Source: Brevundimonas sp.
GTDB lineage: Bacteria; Pseudomonadota; Alphaproteobacteria; Caulobacterales; Caulobacteraceae
Direction: 5' to 3'
Length of the DNA stretch: 64,000 nt
Assembly (NCBI RefSeq): GCF_013823285.1
Contig: NZ_PNLV01000002.1
Coordinates: forward strand, 1 to 64,000
Part shown: piece after piece, positions 19,893 through 31,387 of the stretch
Numbering within the stretch: position 1 is the stretch's first letter
How the letters are laid out: every line of letters begins with the position of its first letter
Notes under the pieces: generated by a model
What the model was told of the DNA's origin: nothing
Database searches by the model: none
What the model saw: only the letters and a program-made list of their open reading frames with translations
Program-made: the position numbers and the translations under genes

Positions 19893-22112
19893 ATGAGTGA
19901 CGCCTCTCCCATCGCCGACCGCACCACCGGCCAGGAGGTCCCCTCCTCCCATGCTCGCCCGCTAAAGCTCGACGAGGCGCTGCTGGCTTCGCCCGAGCGG
20001 TTCTTCAACCGCGAACTGTCGTGGCTGGCGTTCAACGCACGGGTTCTGGAAGAAGCAGCCAACCCCGCGCACCCCCTGCTGGAGCGGGTGCGGTTCTTGT
20101 CCATCTCGGCCAACAACCTGGACGAATTCTACATGGTCCGCGTGGCGGGCCTGAAAGGCCAGGTGCGTCAACGGCTGCGCGTGGTCTCGGCCGACGGTCT
20201 CACGCCCGCCGAGACGCTGGAGAGCATCAACACCGCCGCCGGCGCCCTGATGGCCGAACAGCAGGCCCAGTGGCGGGCCCTTTGGCGGGAGTTGAAGGAC
20301 GCCGGCATCGAGGTGGTCGATCCCGCCAAGATCACCAAGACCGAGCGCGACCGGCTGGAGCCGGAGTTCCTCAATCAGCTGTTCGCCGTCCTGACGCCCC
20401 TGGCCATCGACCCGGCGCATCCGTTCCCTTTCCTGCCCAATCTGGGCTTCTCCCTGGCGCTGAAGCTGCGCCGCGAGCGGGACAATCGCATCCTCTACGC
20501 TTTGGTCCCCGTGCCGACCCAGGTGCGGCGCTTCTGGGAGCTGGCCACCGACGGTCGCTCGGTGAAGGGACGGCGGCGGTTCGTGACGCTGGAAGCCCTG
20601 CTGCTGCTGTTCATCGACCACCTCTTCCCCGGCTGCGAGGTTCTGGAGAAGGGCGTGCTGCGCCTGATCCGGGATTCCGACATCGAGATCGAGGAAGAGG
20701 CCGAGGATCTGGTGCTGGAGTTCGAGGAGGCGCTCAAACAGCGCCGCCTGGGTTCAGTGGTGCGGGTCAAGATCGAGGCCTCCATGCCGGAGGACCTCAA
20801 GACCTTCATCATCCGCGAGCTGGACGCTGAGCCCCAGGACGTGGTGATGGTGGACGGCATGCTGGGCCTGGCCCAACTGTCCGAGCTCATACCCGGCGAC
20901 CGGCCCGAGCTGAAATTCCCTCCGTTCGAGCCACGCTACCCTGAGCGGGTCCGCGACCAGGGCGGCGATGTCTTCGCGGCGATCCGCGAGAAGGACATCC
21001 TGATCCACCACCCGTTCGAGAGCTTCGACGTGGTGGTCCAGTTCCTGCGTCAGGCCGCCCGCGACCCTAACGTCATCGCCATCAAACAGACCCTGTACCG
21101 CACCTCCAAGGACAGCCCCATCGTCGCCGCCCTGATCGAGGCGGCCGAAAACGGCAAGAACGTCACAGCCCTGGTGGAGATCAAGGCGCGCTTCGACGAG
21201 GAGGCCAACCTGCGCTGGGCGCGGGCCATGGAGCGGGCGGGCGTCCACGTCGTCTTCGGCTTCGTGGAGTACAAGACACACGCCAAGCTGAGCGTGGTGG
21301 TGCGGCGCGAGGCCGACGGGCTGAAGACCTATGTGCACGCGGGCACGGGCAACTATCACCCGGTCACGGCCAAGGTTTACACCGACCTGTCGCTGTTCTC
21401 GACCGATCCCGGCATCGGGCGCGACGCGGTCAAGGTGTTCAACTACATCACCGGCTATGCCCAGCCCGGCGAGATGGAGCGCCTGATCGTTTCGCCGCTG
21501 CGGATGAAGCTGTCCCTGATCCGCATGATCGAGCAGGAAATGGAGTCTGCGGGGGCCGGCAAGCCCGCCGCCATCTGGGTCAAGATGAACTCCCTGGTGG
21601 ATCCCGAGATTATCGATACGCTCTACCGCGCCAGTCAGGCCGGGGTCAGCATCGACATGGTCATCCGGGGCATCTGCTGTCTGCGCCCCGGCGTGCCGGG
21701 CCTGTCGGAGAACATCCGGGTCAAGTCGATCATCGGCCGCTTCCTTGAGCACAGCCGCATTGTGGCCTTCGCCAACGGCCACGCCCTGCCCAGCGACAAG
21801 GCCCGGGTCTACATCTCATCCGCCGACTGGATGACCCGCAATCTGGATCGCCGGGTCGAGGTCATGGCGCCCGTGACCAACGCCACGGTGCACGATCAGG
21901 TGCTGGACCAGATCATGGTCGCCAACCTGAAGGACGACGCCCAGAGCTGGGTTCTGGATTCTTCCGGGAACTATCACCGGGTCAAACCCGCTGATCCCGA
22001 GCGCCCCTTCTCCGCACACGACTATTTCATCAAGAACCCCAGCCTGTCAGGCCGGGGGCGCAAGGTGAAGGTGCTGCCCAAGGTGATCACGTTTGACCGT
22101 CCCTATCGATAG
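19893..22112 (+). CDS. ppk1: Polyphosphate kinase 1
   Basis: [20 protein letters not shown]...[14 protein letters not shown]...[11 protein letters not shown]...[11 protein letters not shown]. Confidence 0.97.
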   Translation: MSDASPIADRTTGQEVPSSHARPLKLDEALLASPERFFNRELSWLAFNARVLEEAANPAHPLLERVRFLSISANNLDEFYMVRVAGLKGQVRQRLRVVSADGLTPAETLESINTAAGALMAEQQAQWRALWRELKDAGIEVVDPAKITKTERDRLEPEFLNQLFAVLTPLAIDPAHPFPFLPNLGFSLALKLRRERDNRILYALVPVPTQVRRFWELATDGRSVKGRRRFVTLEALLLLFIDHLFPGCEVLEKGVLRLIRDSDIEIEEEAEDLVLEFEEALKQRRLGSVVRVKIEASMPEDLKTFIIRELDAEPQDVVMVDGMLGLAQLSELIPGDRPELKFPPFEPRYPERVRDQGGDVFAAIREKDILIHHPFESFDVVVQFLRQAARDPNVIAIKQTLYRTSKDSPIVAALIEAAENGKNVTALVEIKARFDEEANLRWARAMERAGVHVVFGFVEYKTHAKLSVVVRREADGLKTYVHAGTGNYHPVTAKVYTDLSLFSTDPGIGRDAVKVFNYITGYAQPGEMERLIVSPLRMKLSLIRMIEQEMESAGAGKPAAIWVKMNSLVDPEIIDTLYRASQAGVSIDMVIRGICCLRPGVPGLSENIRVKSIIGRFLEHSRIVAFANGHALPSDKARVYISSADWMTRNLDRRVEVMAPVTNATVHDQVLDQIMVANLKDDAQSWVLDSSGNYHRVKPADPERPFSAHDYFIKNPSLSGRGRKVKVLPKVITFDRPYR

Positions 22113-23616
22113 GCCTCCGCCGGGCAAGGTGGATGGACGCGACGGCCGCGACGACGTGGCGGTCATCGACGTGGGCTCCAACTCGGTTCGCCTGGTCCTG
22201 TACCGGCTCGAGGGCCGGGCCATCTGGACGGTCTACAACGAGAAGGTTCTGGCGGGTCTGGGACGGGACATCGCCGCCACCGGCCGCCTGTCGCCCGAAG
22301 GGGTGAGGATGGCGCTGCCGGCGTTGCGCCGCTTCGCTTCCATCGTCGAGGGGGTGCGCCCGGCCGCCGTTCTGACGGCCGCCACCGCGGCTGTACGAGA
22401 CGCCGAGGACGGCGAAGAGTTCCGTCAGCGCGTGGCCGCCGAGACCAGCCTTCAGGTGCGTGTCCTGACCGGAGAGGAGGAAGCCCGCTATGCGGCCCTT
22501 GGCGTGCTGGCCGGAGCGCCGGACGCCGAAGGGATCGCCGCGGACCTGGGCGGCGCCAGCCTGGAGCTTTGCCGGATCGGGGGCGGCAAGGTCCAGGGCG
22601 GGGTGACCCTGCCATTGGGCCCGTTCTCTCTGGCGACGCCTGACGGGTTTGACGCCGATCACGCCCGCGCCATGATTGCAGAACGCCTGAAACCCATGGC
22701 CAGGGACTATTCCGGCGCCGTGCTGCACGCGGTGGGCGGCGGCTGGCGCAGCCTGGCCCAGATCCACATGTCCATGATCGATCACCCGCTGCGGATCGTG
22801 CACCAGTACGCCATGACGGCCCAGCAGGCTCACGACACCGCCCATCTGGTGGCCCACCAGTCGCCCGCCTCACTGGCGCGCACGCCGGGAGTCTCAAAGC
22901 GGCGGGTGGAGACCCTCCCCTACGCCGCCCTCGTGCTGGAGGGGCTTCTGGAGCATGGCGGATTCAAACGGGTGGAGTTTTCGGCCTGGGGTCTGCGCGA
23001 GGGCCTGTTGTTCGAAAGCCTGGCGCCGTCGCTGGTGTCCGCCGATCCTCTCTTGGCCAGTTGCGAGGCCATCGGGCTGCGTCAGGGCGTGTCCCCCGGC
23101 CTGCCCGGGGCGCTGGAAGGCTGGCTGACGGGCGTCATGGCCGCCCTGCCGACCGCGTTCGGCGAGGAGCGGGACGGCGTCCTGACCGCCGCCGCCTGCC
23201 GCCTGGCCGATGTGGGAGCCCGGCTTCATCCGGACCACCGGGTAGAATTGGCGTTCGATCAGGTGCTGCGTGCGCCCGCGCCGGGCCAGACCCATGCCGA
23301 GCGGGCCTTCCTGGCAAGCACCATCAACGCCAGATACGGCGGATCGGCCGAGACCCCGGCCCCGCGCGTCGTCGAACGCCTGCTGAATGACGACCAGAGG
23401 CTGCGCGCCCGGGCCCTTGGTCTGGCCATGCGGCTGGGCAGCGACATGTCTGTGCGCTCGCCGCAAATCCTGGCCAGCACGGTAGTCAGTCTGAAGGGCG
23501 GCGTCCTGCGGCTGAGGGCGACAGCCGATCACGCCGACGCCCTGCTGGGCGAACAGACCCGGCGGCGCGTCAAGGCGCTGGCCGAAACCCTGGGCGCCAC
23601 ATTCGAAATCGGCTGA
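22093..23616 (+). CDS. ppx: Exopolyphosphatase / Ppx-GppA family phosphatase
   Basis: [31 protein letters not shown]...[13 protein letters not shown]...DLGGASLEL; overlaps ppk1. Confidence 0.92.
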   Translation: MTVPIDRPPPGKVDGRDGRDDVAVIDVGSNSVRLVLYRLEGRAIWTVYNEKVLAGLGRDIAATGRLSPEGVRMALPALRRFASIVEGVRPAAVLTAATAAVRDAEDGEEFRQRVAAETSLQVRVLTGEEEARYAALGVLAGAPDAEGIAADLGGASLELCRIGGGKVQGGVTLPLGPFSLATPDGFDADHARAMIAERLKPMARDYSGAVLHAVGGGWRSLAQIHMSMIDHPLRIVHQYAMTAQQAHDTAHLVAHQSPASLARTPGVSKRRVETLPYAALVLEGLLEHGGFKRVEFSAWGLREGLLFESLAPSLVSADPLLASCEAIGLRQGVSPGLPGALEGWLTGVMAALPTAFGEERDGVLTAAACRLADVGARLHPDHRVELAFDQVLRAPAPGQTHAERAFLASTINARYGGSAETPAPRVVERLLNDDQRLRARALGLAMRLGSDMSVRSPQILASTVVSLKGGVLRLRATADHADALLGEQTRRRVKALAETLGATFEIG

Positions 23617-23630
23617 CGGAAGGAAAGGTC

Positions 23631-23993
23631 ATGGCGGTGACAGGCATAGGCGGGCTGTTCTTTCGGTCGAAAGATCCGAAGACGCTGGCCGACTGGTATG
23701 TGAAGCATCTCGGCGTGGGCCCCACCGAGGACAATCCCTGGATCTGGCCGCAACAGGCCGGACCGACGGTGTTCGCGCCGTTCAAGGCCGACAGTGACTA
23801 CTTCCCCGCCGACCGCCAGTGGATGATCAATTTCCGGGTTGACGACCTGGACGGCCTCATCGCCTCGCTGACAGCGGCCGGGATCAAGGTGCTGACCAAG
23901 GCGGAATGGGACGCGCCCGAGGTGGGTCGATTCGCCCGCATCCACGACCCCGAGGGCAATCCGATCGAGTTGTGGGAGCCGGCGGCAGAATAG
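23631..23993 (+). CDS. VOC family (glyoxalase-like) protein
   Basis: GIGGLFFRSKDPKTLADWYVKHLGVG...FARIHDPEGNPIELWEP. Confidence 0.9.
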   Translation: MAVTGIGGLFFRSKDPKTLADWYVKHLGVGPTEDNPWIWPQQAGPTVFAPFKADSDYFPADRQWMINFRVDDLDGLIASLTAAGIKVLTKAEWDAPEVGRFARIHDPEGNPIELWEPAAE

Positions 23994-23999
23994 AAGCCG

Positions 24000-25151
24000 T
24001 CAGTTTTCGATCTCGACCACCTCGACCTTGGCCCCGTTCAGGACCAGGGCGATCTCGCCACGCTTGAGCTTGAGCGCGTCCTCGCCGAACAGCTGACGCC
24101 GCCAGCCCTTCAGGGCATCCACGTCGGCGTCGTCGCTGAGCGCGATCTTCTCCAGGTCCGAGACATTGGCCAGCAGCTTGGTGGCCACATTGGCCTGTTC
24201 CGACTTGGCCTTGAGCAGCACCTTCAGCAGTTCCACCACCGAAGCCGGGGCCGGTTCACGCCCGGCAGGCTTCTGGATCTCCGGCGCGTGCTCCTCGGGG
24301 TTTTTCAGAACGTCGCGCAAAACCTCGATCAGATCCTGCCCCAGGCGTGATCCTCCGAATCCCTTGGGCGGGGCGCGAAGACGGCTGAAGGCGTCGACAT
24401 CGGTGGGGGCCTGGGTGGCGATCTCGTCGATGGCGTCATCCTTGAGGATGCGGCCGCGGGGCTGATCCCGCTCCTGCGCCGCGCGCTCGCGCCAAGCGGC
24501 CGTGGCCTGAAACGCGGCCAGATACTTGGCGGAAAACCGCTTGGGTTTCAGGCGCTTCCAGGCGTTCTCGGGACTGGTGTCGTAAAGCGCAGGATCGGTC
24601 AGCGCCTGCATTTCCTGGGAGACCCAGTCCAGCCGTCCTTCACGCGCCAGACGGTCGCGCAGACGGGGATACAACGCCGCCAGATGGGTTACGTCCCCAA
24701 GAGCATAGGTCAGTTGCGACTCCGACAGGGGACGACGCGCCCAGTCGGTGAAGCGGCTGCCCTTGTCCACGTCCTTCTTGAGCATCTGCCGGACCAGCGA
24801 ATCATAGGCCACCTGATCCCCGAAGCCCGCAGCCATGCCCGCCACCTGTGTGTCGAACAGGGGGGTGGGCATGGCGCCCAGCTTGTTGAATATCTCCACA
24901 TCCTGCCGCGCGGCGTGGAAGACCTTGGTGATCGCGGGGTCGCGAAGCAGATCCAGAAACGGCGTCAGGTCCAGGCCCTCCGCCATCGGATCAATGATGC
25001 TCGCATTCACCGATGTGGCCGCCTGGATCAGGCAGAGTTTCGGCCAGTAGGTCGTCTCCCGCATGAACTCGGTATCGACGGTGATGAACTCGGAACCGGA
25101 CAGCTGGTCGCAGAACTGGGCCAGCGCCTCATTTGTGGTGATCGGCGTCAT
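24000..25151 (-). CDS. rnd: Ribonuclease D
   Basis: FITVDTEFMRETTYWPKLCLIQAA...DVTHLAALYPRLRDRL; HRDC-like C-terminal regions. Start MTPITTNEAL at 25151. Confidence 0.94.
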   Translation of the reverse strand: MTPITTNEALAQFCDQLSGSEFITVDTEFMRETTYWPKLCLIQAATSVNASIIDPMAEGLDLTPFLDLLRDPAITKVFHAARQDVEIFNKLGAMPTPLFDTQVAGMAAGFGDQVAYDSLVRQMLKKDVDKGSRFTDWARRPLSESQLTYALGDVTHLAALYPRLRDRLAREGRLDWVSQEMQALTDPALYDTSPENAWKRLKPKRFSAKYLAAFQATAAWRERAAQERDQPRGRILKDDAIDEIATQAPTDVDAFSRLRAPPKGFGGSRLGQDLIEVLRDVLKNPEEHAPEIQKPAGREPAPASVVELLKVLLKAKSEQANVATKLLANVSDLEKIALSDDADVDALKGWRRQLFGEDALKLKRGEIALVLNGAKVEVVEIEN

Positions 25152-25231
25152 GAGGATGCTATAGCCCGGCGCAAGCCGGTCGTGGCAAGAGCACGATCCA
25201 CATCCGACACGAATTCGAAGGCCCGCGTGAC

Positions 25232-26269
<1,038 letters not shown>

Positions 26270-26276
26270 CCCCGGC

Positions 26277-26912
26277 ATGTCCGGCCATGGTCACGATCAT
26301 TCACCGCCGCCTGCGAAAGACGGCAAGACCCGCGTCGCCATCCTGATCTCGGGCGCCGGGTCCAACATGGCCGCGATCATTGAGGCGGCGAAAGCGGCGG
26401 ACTATCCGGCCGAGATCGCAGTGGTCATCTCGAACAACCCCGATGCGCGAGGGCTGGCGCTGGCCCGGGCCGCAGGGATCGAGGCCCTGGCCATCGACCA
26501 TCGCCCGTTCGGAAAGGTCCGCCACGCCCACGAACTGGCCATCGACGCGGCCCTGCGCCTGCGCGGGGTCGAGGTGGTGGTGCTGGCCGGCTATATGCGC
26601 ATCCTGACCGCCTTTCTGGTGCGCGCCTGGGAGGGGCGGATGCTGAACATCCACCCCAGCCTGTTGCCGAAGTATCCCGGGCTGGACACCCACGCCCGTG
26701 CCATCGCATCGGAGGACGCCGAGGCGGGCTGCACCGTGCATCTGGTGACCGAGGGGGTGGACGAGGGGCCGGTGCTGGGTCAGGCCCGTGTAGCGGTTGA
26801 AGCAGGAGACACGGCCGAGACCCTGGCCGCGCGAGTCCGCATGGCGGAACACCGTCTTTACCCGGAGGCCCTGGCTGCCTTCATCCGGCAAAGAAAAACG
26901 GCGTCGGTCTAA
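26277..26912 (+). CDS. purN: Phosphoribosylglycinamide formyltransferase
   Basis: VAILISGAGSNMAAIIEAAKAADYPAEIAVVISNNPDA...HPSLLPKYPGLDTHARAI...GCTVHLVTEGVDEGPVLGQ. Confidence 0.96.
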   Translation: MSGHGHDHSPPPAKDGKTRVAILISGAGSNMAAIIEAAKAADYPAEIAVVISNNPDARGLALARAAGIEALAIDHRPFGKVRHAHELAIDAALRLRGVEVVVLAGYMRILTAFLVRAWEGRMLNIHPSLLPKYPGLDTHARAIASEDAEAGCTVHLVTEGVDEGPVLGQARVAVEAGDTAETLAARVRMAEHRLYPEALAAFIRQRKTASV

Positions 26913-26930
26913 ACCAACGCCGTTTCCTTC
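26898..26930 (+). terminator. Hairpin at the end of purN
   Basis: acggcgt(26898-26904)...acgccgt(26917-26923) followed by TTCCTTCT. Confidence 0.6.
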
Positions 26931-26948
26931 TGAAGATGTATCCGAAAG

Positions 26949-27149
26949 TCAGTCGGGACGGGTCGCCGCTCCGGCCGCGCCGCCGATCACGGCCCCGGCG
27001 ACAGTAGAGGTTGTGTCACCGCCAATAGCCTGACCGGCCGCAGCGCCTGCGATGGCGCCGGTGGCTGCGCGCTGCTCCATCGTCGTGCCGCAAGCGGCCA
27101 GAAGCGCCACGGCGCCCGCGACGGGAATGAATTTGATGATCGTCTTCAT
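26949..27149 (-). CDS. Glycine-zipper small lipoprotein
   Basis: 66 aa; lipobox LLAACG; GAIAGAAAGQAIGG...AGAVIGGAAGAA. Confidence 0.7.
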   Translation of the reverse strand: MKTIIKFIPVAGAVALLAACGTTMEQRAATGAIAGAAAGQAIGGDTTSTVAGAVIGGAAGAATRPD

Positions 27150-27217
27150 GGCCTGTTCTCCGTGAGAGAGGCCAGAAAAACGATCCCCCGACGCGGCGGT
27201 TCCCCGAAAACCGGCGA

Positions 27218-27637
27218 TCAGCCGACGATGTCGGCGTCCGTGAAGAACTGGGCGATCTCGAGCGCGGCGTTCTCCTGGCTGTCCGAACCGTGCACCGAGT
27301 TCTCGCCGACGCTCTCGGCGTACAGGGCGCGGATGGTGCCGGGGGCGGCGTCCTTGGGGTTCGTGGCGCCCATGACTTCGCGGTAGCGGGCCACGGCGTT
27401 CTCGCCCTCCAGAACCTGCACCACCACCGGCGCGGAGGTCATGAACTCCACCAGTTCGCCGTAGAACGGGCGTTCCGCGTGGACTTCATAGAATTTCCTG
27501 GCCTGGTCTTCGGTCATCTGGATGCGGCGCTGGGCGACGATGCGCAGGCCCGCGTCCTCGATCACGGCGTTGACCTTGCCGGTCAGATTGCGACGGGTGG
27601 CGTCCGGCTTGATGATCGAGAAGGTGCGTTCGGTCAT
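27218..27637 (-). CDS. ndk: Nucleoside diphosphate kinase
   Basis: [42 protein letters not shown]...[20 protein letters not shown]. Confidence 0.97.
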   Translation of the reverse strand: MTERTFSIIKPDATRRNLTGKVNAVIEDAGLRIVAQRRIQMTEDQARKFYEVHAERPFYGELVEFMTSAPVVVQVLEGENAVARYREVMGATNPKDAAPGTIRALYAESVGENSVHGSDSQENAALEIAQFFTDADIVG

Positions 27638-27815
27638 GGGAGTGACTTCTTGGGTTTGGTGGTTTGAGGGTCGCGGGCTTATAGACGCGCCGCTGCCGGT
27701 TTCCAACTGGAAGCGTTTTCCTTTTTGGCCCTGTCGCCCGGCGCGTCGCGCCTCGCTGTTTGAGGGCGTCGCCGTTTGCCGCTCCACCCCCCTCCTGACT
27801 GATTGTTCGCCTGCC

Positions 27816-29705
27816 ATGCTCCAGATCACCGACCTGACCTTCAACGCCTGGGGCCGCAAATTCCTTGAGGACGCCTCCGTCTCCCTGCCGCCCGGCGCAA
27901 AGGTCGGGCTGGTGGGCCGCAACGGCATCGGCAAATCGACCCTGTTCAAGCTGATCCTCGGCGAACTGGCCGCCGGCGGCGACGAGATCAGCCTGCCCAA
28001 AACCGCTCGCATCGGCTCGGTCGACCAGGAACACCCCGCCACCCCTGTCAGCGTGCTCGAGACCATCCTCGAGGCCGACGAGGAGCGCCACACCCTGCTG
28101 GGCCGCCTCGAGACCGCGGAGCCCGAGGAGATGGGCGAGATCTGGACTCGCTTGATCGAGATCGACGCGGACGCCGCCCCCGCCCGCGCCGCGGAAATCC
28201 TCGCCGGTCTCGGGTTCGATCACGAAAACCAGCAGCGCCCGATGTCGGAATTCTCCGGCGGCTGGCGCATGCGCGTGGCCCTCGCCGCCGCCCTGTTTGC
28301 CGAGCCGGACATGCTGCTGCTCGACGAACCGACCAACTATCTCGATCTGGAAGGCGCGCTGTGGCTGGAGGCGCGGCTGAAGAAATACCCGCACACCGCC
28401 CTCATCATCTCCCACGACCGCGAGATGCTGAACGAGGTCTGCACCCACATCCTGCACCTGGCGAACCACACCCTGACGCTCTACACGGGCAACTACGACC
28501 AGTTCGAACAGGCCCGCGCCGAAAAGGCCCGCCTGCAGATGTCGGCCAAGGCCAAGCAGGACGCCGAGCGCGCCCACCTCCAGGCCTTTGTCGACCGCTT
28601 CAAGGCCAAGGCCTCCAAGGCCGCCCAGGCCCAGTCGCGGATGAAGCGCCTGGCCAAGATGCAGCCGGTCGCCACCACCATCGAGGAGCGGGTCGCCCCC
28701 TTCATCCTGCCGTCGCCGCCGCGCCCCCTGGCGCCGCCGCTGATCCGGCTGGAGCGGGCCAATGTCGGCTATGAGCCGGGCAAGCCGATCCTGCGCAATC
28801 TCAATCTGCGCATGGATCTGGACGACCGCATCGGCCTGCTGGGCGTCAACGGCGCGGGCAAGTCGACCTTCGCCAAGATGATCGCCGGGGCGCTGAACGT
28901 CTCCGAAGGCGAGCTGCACCGCGACCGCAAGATGCGCGTCGGCTGGTTCCACCAGCACCAGATCGAGGCCATGGACCCGACCGACACGCCGCTGGAGATC
29001 ATCCGCCGCGCCATGCCCGACGCGCCCGAGAGCAGCCGCCGCTCCAAGCTGGCGCAATGGGGTCTGGGCTATGAGAAGCAGGAAACCACCGTCGCCAGCC
29101 TGTCGGGCGGCGAGCGCGCCCGCCTGCTGCTCAACCAGGTGGCGATGGATGCGCCGCACATCCTGATCCTCGACGAACCCACCAACCACCTCGACATCGA
29201 CAGCCGCCGGGCCCTGCTCGACGCGCTGAACGACTATTCCGGCGCCGTCATCCTGATCACCCACGATCGCTCGCTGATGGAGATGGTCGCCGACCGCCTG
29301 TGGCTGGCGGCCGACGGTACGGTCAAGCCGTGGGACGGCGACATGGACGACTACGCCAAATTCGTTCTGGACAGGGCCAGACAGTCCGCCGTCAAGCCGA
29401 GTCAGATCAAGAACGAGACTTCGGACGCCGCGCCATCCTCGAACAACAAGGGCAAAAGGAACGACAAGAAATCAGGCCCCTCCCCCTCAACCCTGCGCCA
29501 CGCGGTCAAGAAGGCCGAGGAGCGGATGAGCCAGCTGACCACTGATATCTCCCGTCTCGACGACGAGATGGCGAATGCCTCCGTGAGCAATCCCAAGGCG
29601 CTGGAAGGTCTGACCCGCGCCCGGGCGAAAGCGCAGGCGGACCTCGACGCCGCCGAGGCCGAATGGTTGCGGGCCGAAGAGGCGCTGGCTGAGGCGACCG
29701 CATGA
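27816..29705 (+). CDS. ABC-F family ATP-binding cassette protein
   Basis: Two ABC cassettes ([65 protein letters not shown]...[11 protein letters not shown]), no TM segments. Confidence 0.93.
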   Translation: MLQITDLTFNAWGRKFLEDASVSLPPGAKVGLVGRNGIGKSTLFKLILGELAAGGDEISLPKTARIGSVDQEHPATPVSVLETILEADEERHTLLGRLETAEPEEMGEIWTRLIEIDADAAPARAAEILAGLGFDHENQQRPMSEFSGGWRMRVALAAALFAEPDMLLLDEPTNYLDLEGALWLEARLKKYPHTALIISHDREMLNEVCTHILHLANHTLTLYTGNYDQFEQARAEKARLQMSAKAKQDAERAHLQAFVDRFKAKASKAAQAQSRMKRLAKMQPVATTIEERVAPFILPSPPRPLAPPLIRLERANVGYEPGKPILRNLNLRMDLDDRIGLLGVNGAGKSTFAKMIAGALNVSEGELHRDRKMRVGWFHQHQIEAMDPTDTPLEIIRRAMPDAPESSRRSKLAQWGLGYEKQETTVASLSGGERARLLLNQVAMDAPHILILDEPTNHLDIDSRRALLDALNDYSGAVILITHDRSLMEMVADRLWLAADGTVKPWDGDMDDYAKFVLDRARQSAVKPSQIKNETSDAAPSSNNKGKRNDKKSGPSPSTLRHAVKKAEERMSQLTTDISRLDDEMANASVSNPKALEGLTRARAKAQADLDAAEAEWLRAEEALAEATA

Positions 29706-29953
29706 AACCCGTGGACCTGTCTCGAGAAGCACGAAAGGCAGCGGCCGCGCGGCTGCAGACCTGGCTGAAGGATGAGCTGGATCACGAGATCGGCGGCCTT
29801 CAGGCCGAGAGCCTGCTGGACGAACTGGCTGCGGAACTCGGGCCGCTCTTCTACAATCGGGGCGTCGCTGACGCTCGCGCGGTGGTCGCCGCGCGGGCCG
29901 AGGACCTGGACGAAGCCCTTTACAGCCTGGAGCGTCAAACCAGTCTGCGTTAG
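29702..29953 (+). CDS. DUF2164-family protein
   Basis: LSREARKAAAARLQTWLKDELDHEIGGLQAESLLDELAAELGPLFYNRGVADARAVVAARAEDLDEALYSLE. Confidence 0.82.
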   Translation: MKPVDLSREARKAAAARLQTWLKDELDHEIGGLQAESLLDELAAELGPLFYNRGVADARAVVAARAEDLDEALYSLERQTSLR

Positions 29954-30259
29954 CCGCAACTGACGTTCAATGACGCCGGTTTCCTGATCGAAGAACAGGT
30001 TGAGGCGGTCTTCCTGATAGTCATGCGTCACCGCGCAGGTCGTGCAGGCCATCCGGACATTGGAGTTCTGGGGAAAGGTCACGGCGCCGTGGTGCGACCC
30101 GATGAGCGAACGCGCGCCCTCGGCGTCGCAGCGCCAAGCCATGCCTGCCCCTTCATCAAATCCGGAGCCCGGCGTTTCGGGCGGGGAGTCGGTCTGCGGC
30201 GCGCACGCGGCGATCACCGCAACCGCGCCGGCCAAAACCGACGAAGACATCAGCCGCAT
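29950..30259 (-). pseudogene. I78-like lipoprotein, 3' frameshifted relative to paralogs
   Basis: MRLMSSSVLAGAVAVIAACAPQ... MACTTCAVTHDYQEDRLNLFFDQETGVIE then out of frame; the conserved TTGCGGCTAA end is preserved at 29950-29959 but out of frame, so the open frame runs on to 29402. Confidence 0.5.
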
Positions 30260-30552
30260 TTCACTTCCCTCACCACGCCCGACTGCTGATCATAAAGGAT
30301 ATTCAGGCGATCAGGGCGATAGTCCATGGTCACCGGGCAACTGGTGCAGGTGACCCGCCATGTGGCCCCGGCCGGCGCCGGGGGTATCTGACTGCGGTTC
30401 TGGCCGATCAGGTTCCGATACTCGCTGGCGCGGCACTGGTTCTCCACCGGCGGCGGCACGCCGGGGCCGCCTTCATGGGGCGGCAGGGCGGTGCAGGCGC
30501 CCAGGGTGGCGGCCCCCGCGAGGGTCAGGCTGGCGACAATGGCGGTCTTCAT
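30250..30552 (-). CDS. I78 peptidase-inhibitor-like lipoprotein
   Basis: MKTAIVASLTLAGAATLGACT...CRASEYRNLIGQNRSQIP...TCTSCPVTMDYRPDRLNILYDQQSGVVREVKCG. Confidence 0.7.
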   Translation of the reverse strand: MKTAIVASLTLAGAATLGACTALPPHEGGPGVPPPVENQCRASEYRNLIGQNRSQIPPAPAGATWRVTCTSCPVTMDYRPDRLNILYDQQSGVVREVKCG

Positions 30553-30568
30553 GGAATGGCCTTTCGGG

Positions 30569-30940
30569 TTAGCCGCAACGAACTTCTTCAACGATCCCGG
30601 TTTCCTGATCAAAGAAGATGTTCAGACGGTAAGGCGAATAATCCTCGGTTATCGGACAGGTGGTGCACGTCACTCGCCGGTTGATCACATCCACAGGAAC
30701 GGGAATCGCGGTGCGAGGTTGCCCGACGATGTTCTGCAACTCAGCCGCCCGGCAGAGGTCGCCGTCCATCTGCGGCATGCGTGTGCCGATAGGCTGGGTC
30801 GCCGCGGCGTAGTCAATCACCTCGCTCGCGGGCGTTGACGCGGCGGACGTCTGGATTGGAGCGACAGGGGGCGGGGCGGACGAACAGGACGCCGCCACAA
30901 GCGCCACTGCACCCATCCATGTCAGGCCGCCTTTTCCCAT
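30569..30940 (-). CDS. I78 peptidase-inhibitor-like lipoprotein
   Basis: CRAAELQNIVGQPRTAIP...TCTTCPITEDYSPYRLNIFFDQETGIVEEVRCG; start MGKGGLTWMGAVALVAASCSS. Confidence 0.66.
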   Translation of the reverse strand: MGKGGLTWMGAVALVAASCSSAPPPVAPIQTSAASTPASEVIDYAAATQPIGTRMPQMDGDLCRAAELQNIVGQPRTAIPVPVDVINRRVTCTTCPITEDYSPYRLNIFFDQETGIVEEVRCG

Positions 30941-31386
30941 TTTCCCTGCTCCGTCTGCTTCCAGTAGGCCAGGTTCGCCCCGGCCTCTTTCAAGGTCTTC
31001 CAACGCCCCCGCGCATGCTGGAGCGATTCCTCGTCCCGCCCGTCGAAGATGATGAAACACCGCTCGAACGGTTCGGATGCATCCATGTCTGAGCGGTCGA
31101 CGATGAACAGGGCCTGAGCGCCGTTGCCGTTCGCCGCATCGGAAGTCAGCAGGATGGGCTGGCGATCGGCGTGAGGATGGTCGGCGCGGCCGTGGGCGAG
31201 GAAAGCGTCTTCCCGCCACGCCCACAGCCGCTCGTCCAGAGTCTCCATCAGGCCGGGATCGCTCACGCGGACCAGCGCCCGCCAGCCCCTCTGCAGGGTC
31301 CGGTCCAGCAGTTCCGGCAGCACCTGATCGAGCGTCGAGCGCTCCAGGTGATAGAACCAGATTTCGCCGGACCCCGCCTCGCTCAC
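30922..31386 (-). CDS. holC: DNA polymerase III subunit chi
   Basis: EIWFYHLERSTLDQVLPELLDRTLQRGWRALVRV...LDERLWAWREDAFLAHG...PILLTSD. Confidence 0.92.
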   Translation of the reverse strand: MSEAGSGEIWFYHLERSTLDQVLPELLDRTLQRGWRALVRVSDPGLMETLDERLWAWREDAFLAHGRADHPHADRQPILLTSDAANGNGAQALFIVDRSDMDASEPFERCFIIFDGRDEESLQHARGRWKTLKEAGANLAYWKQTEQGKWEKAA

Positions 31387-31387
31387 G

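Noticed and set aside
29402-29949. C-terminal extension of the I78-like ORF as a genuine fusion domain
   Set aside because: Antisense to conserved DUF2164 and ABC-F coding sequence, and the ancestral ending is preserved out of frame; frameshift read-through is simpler.
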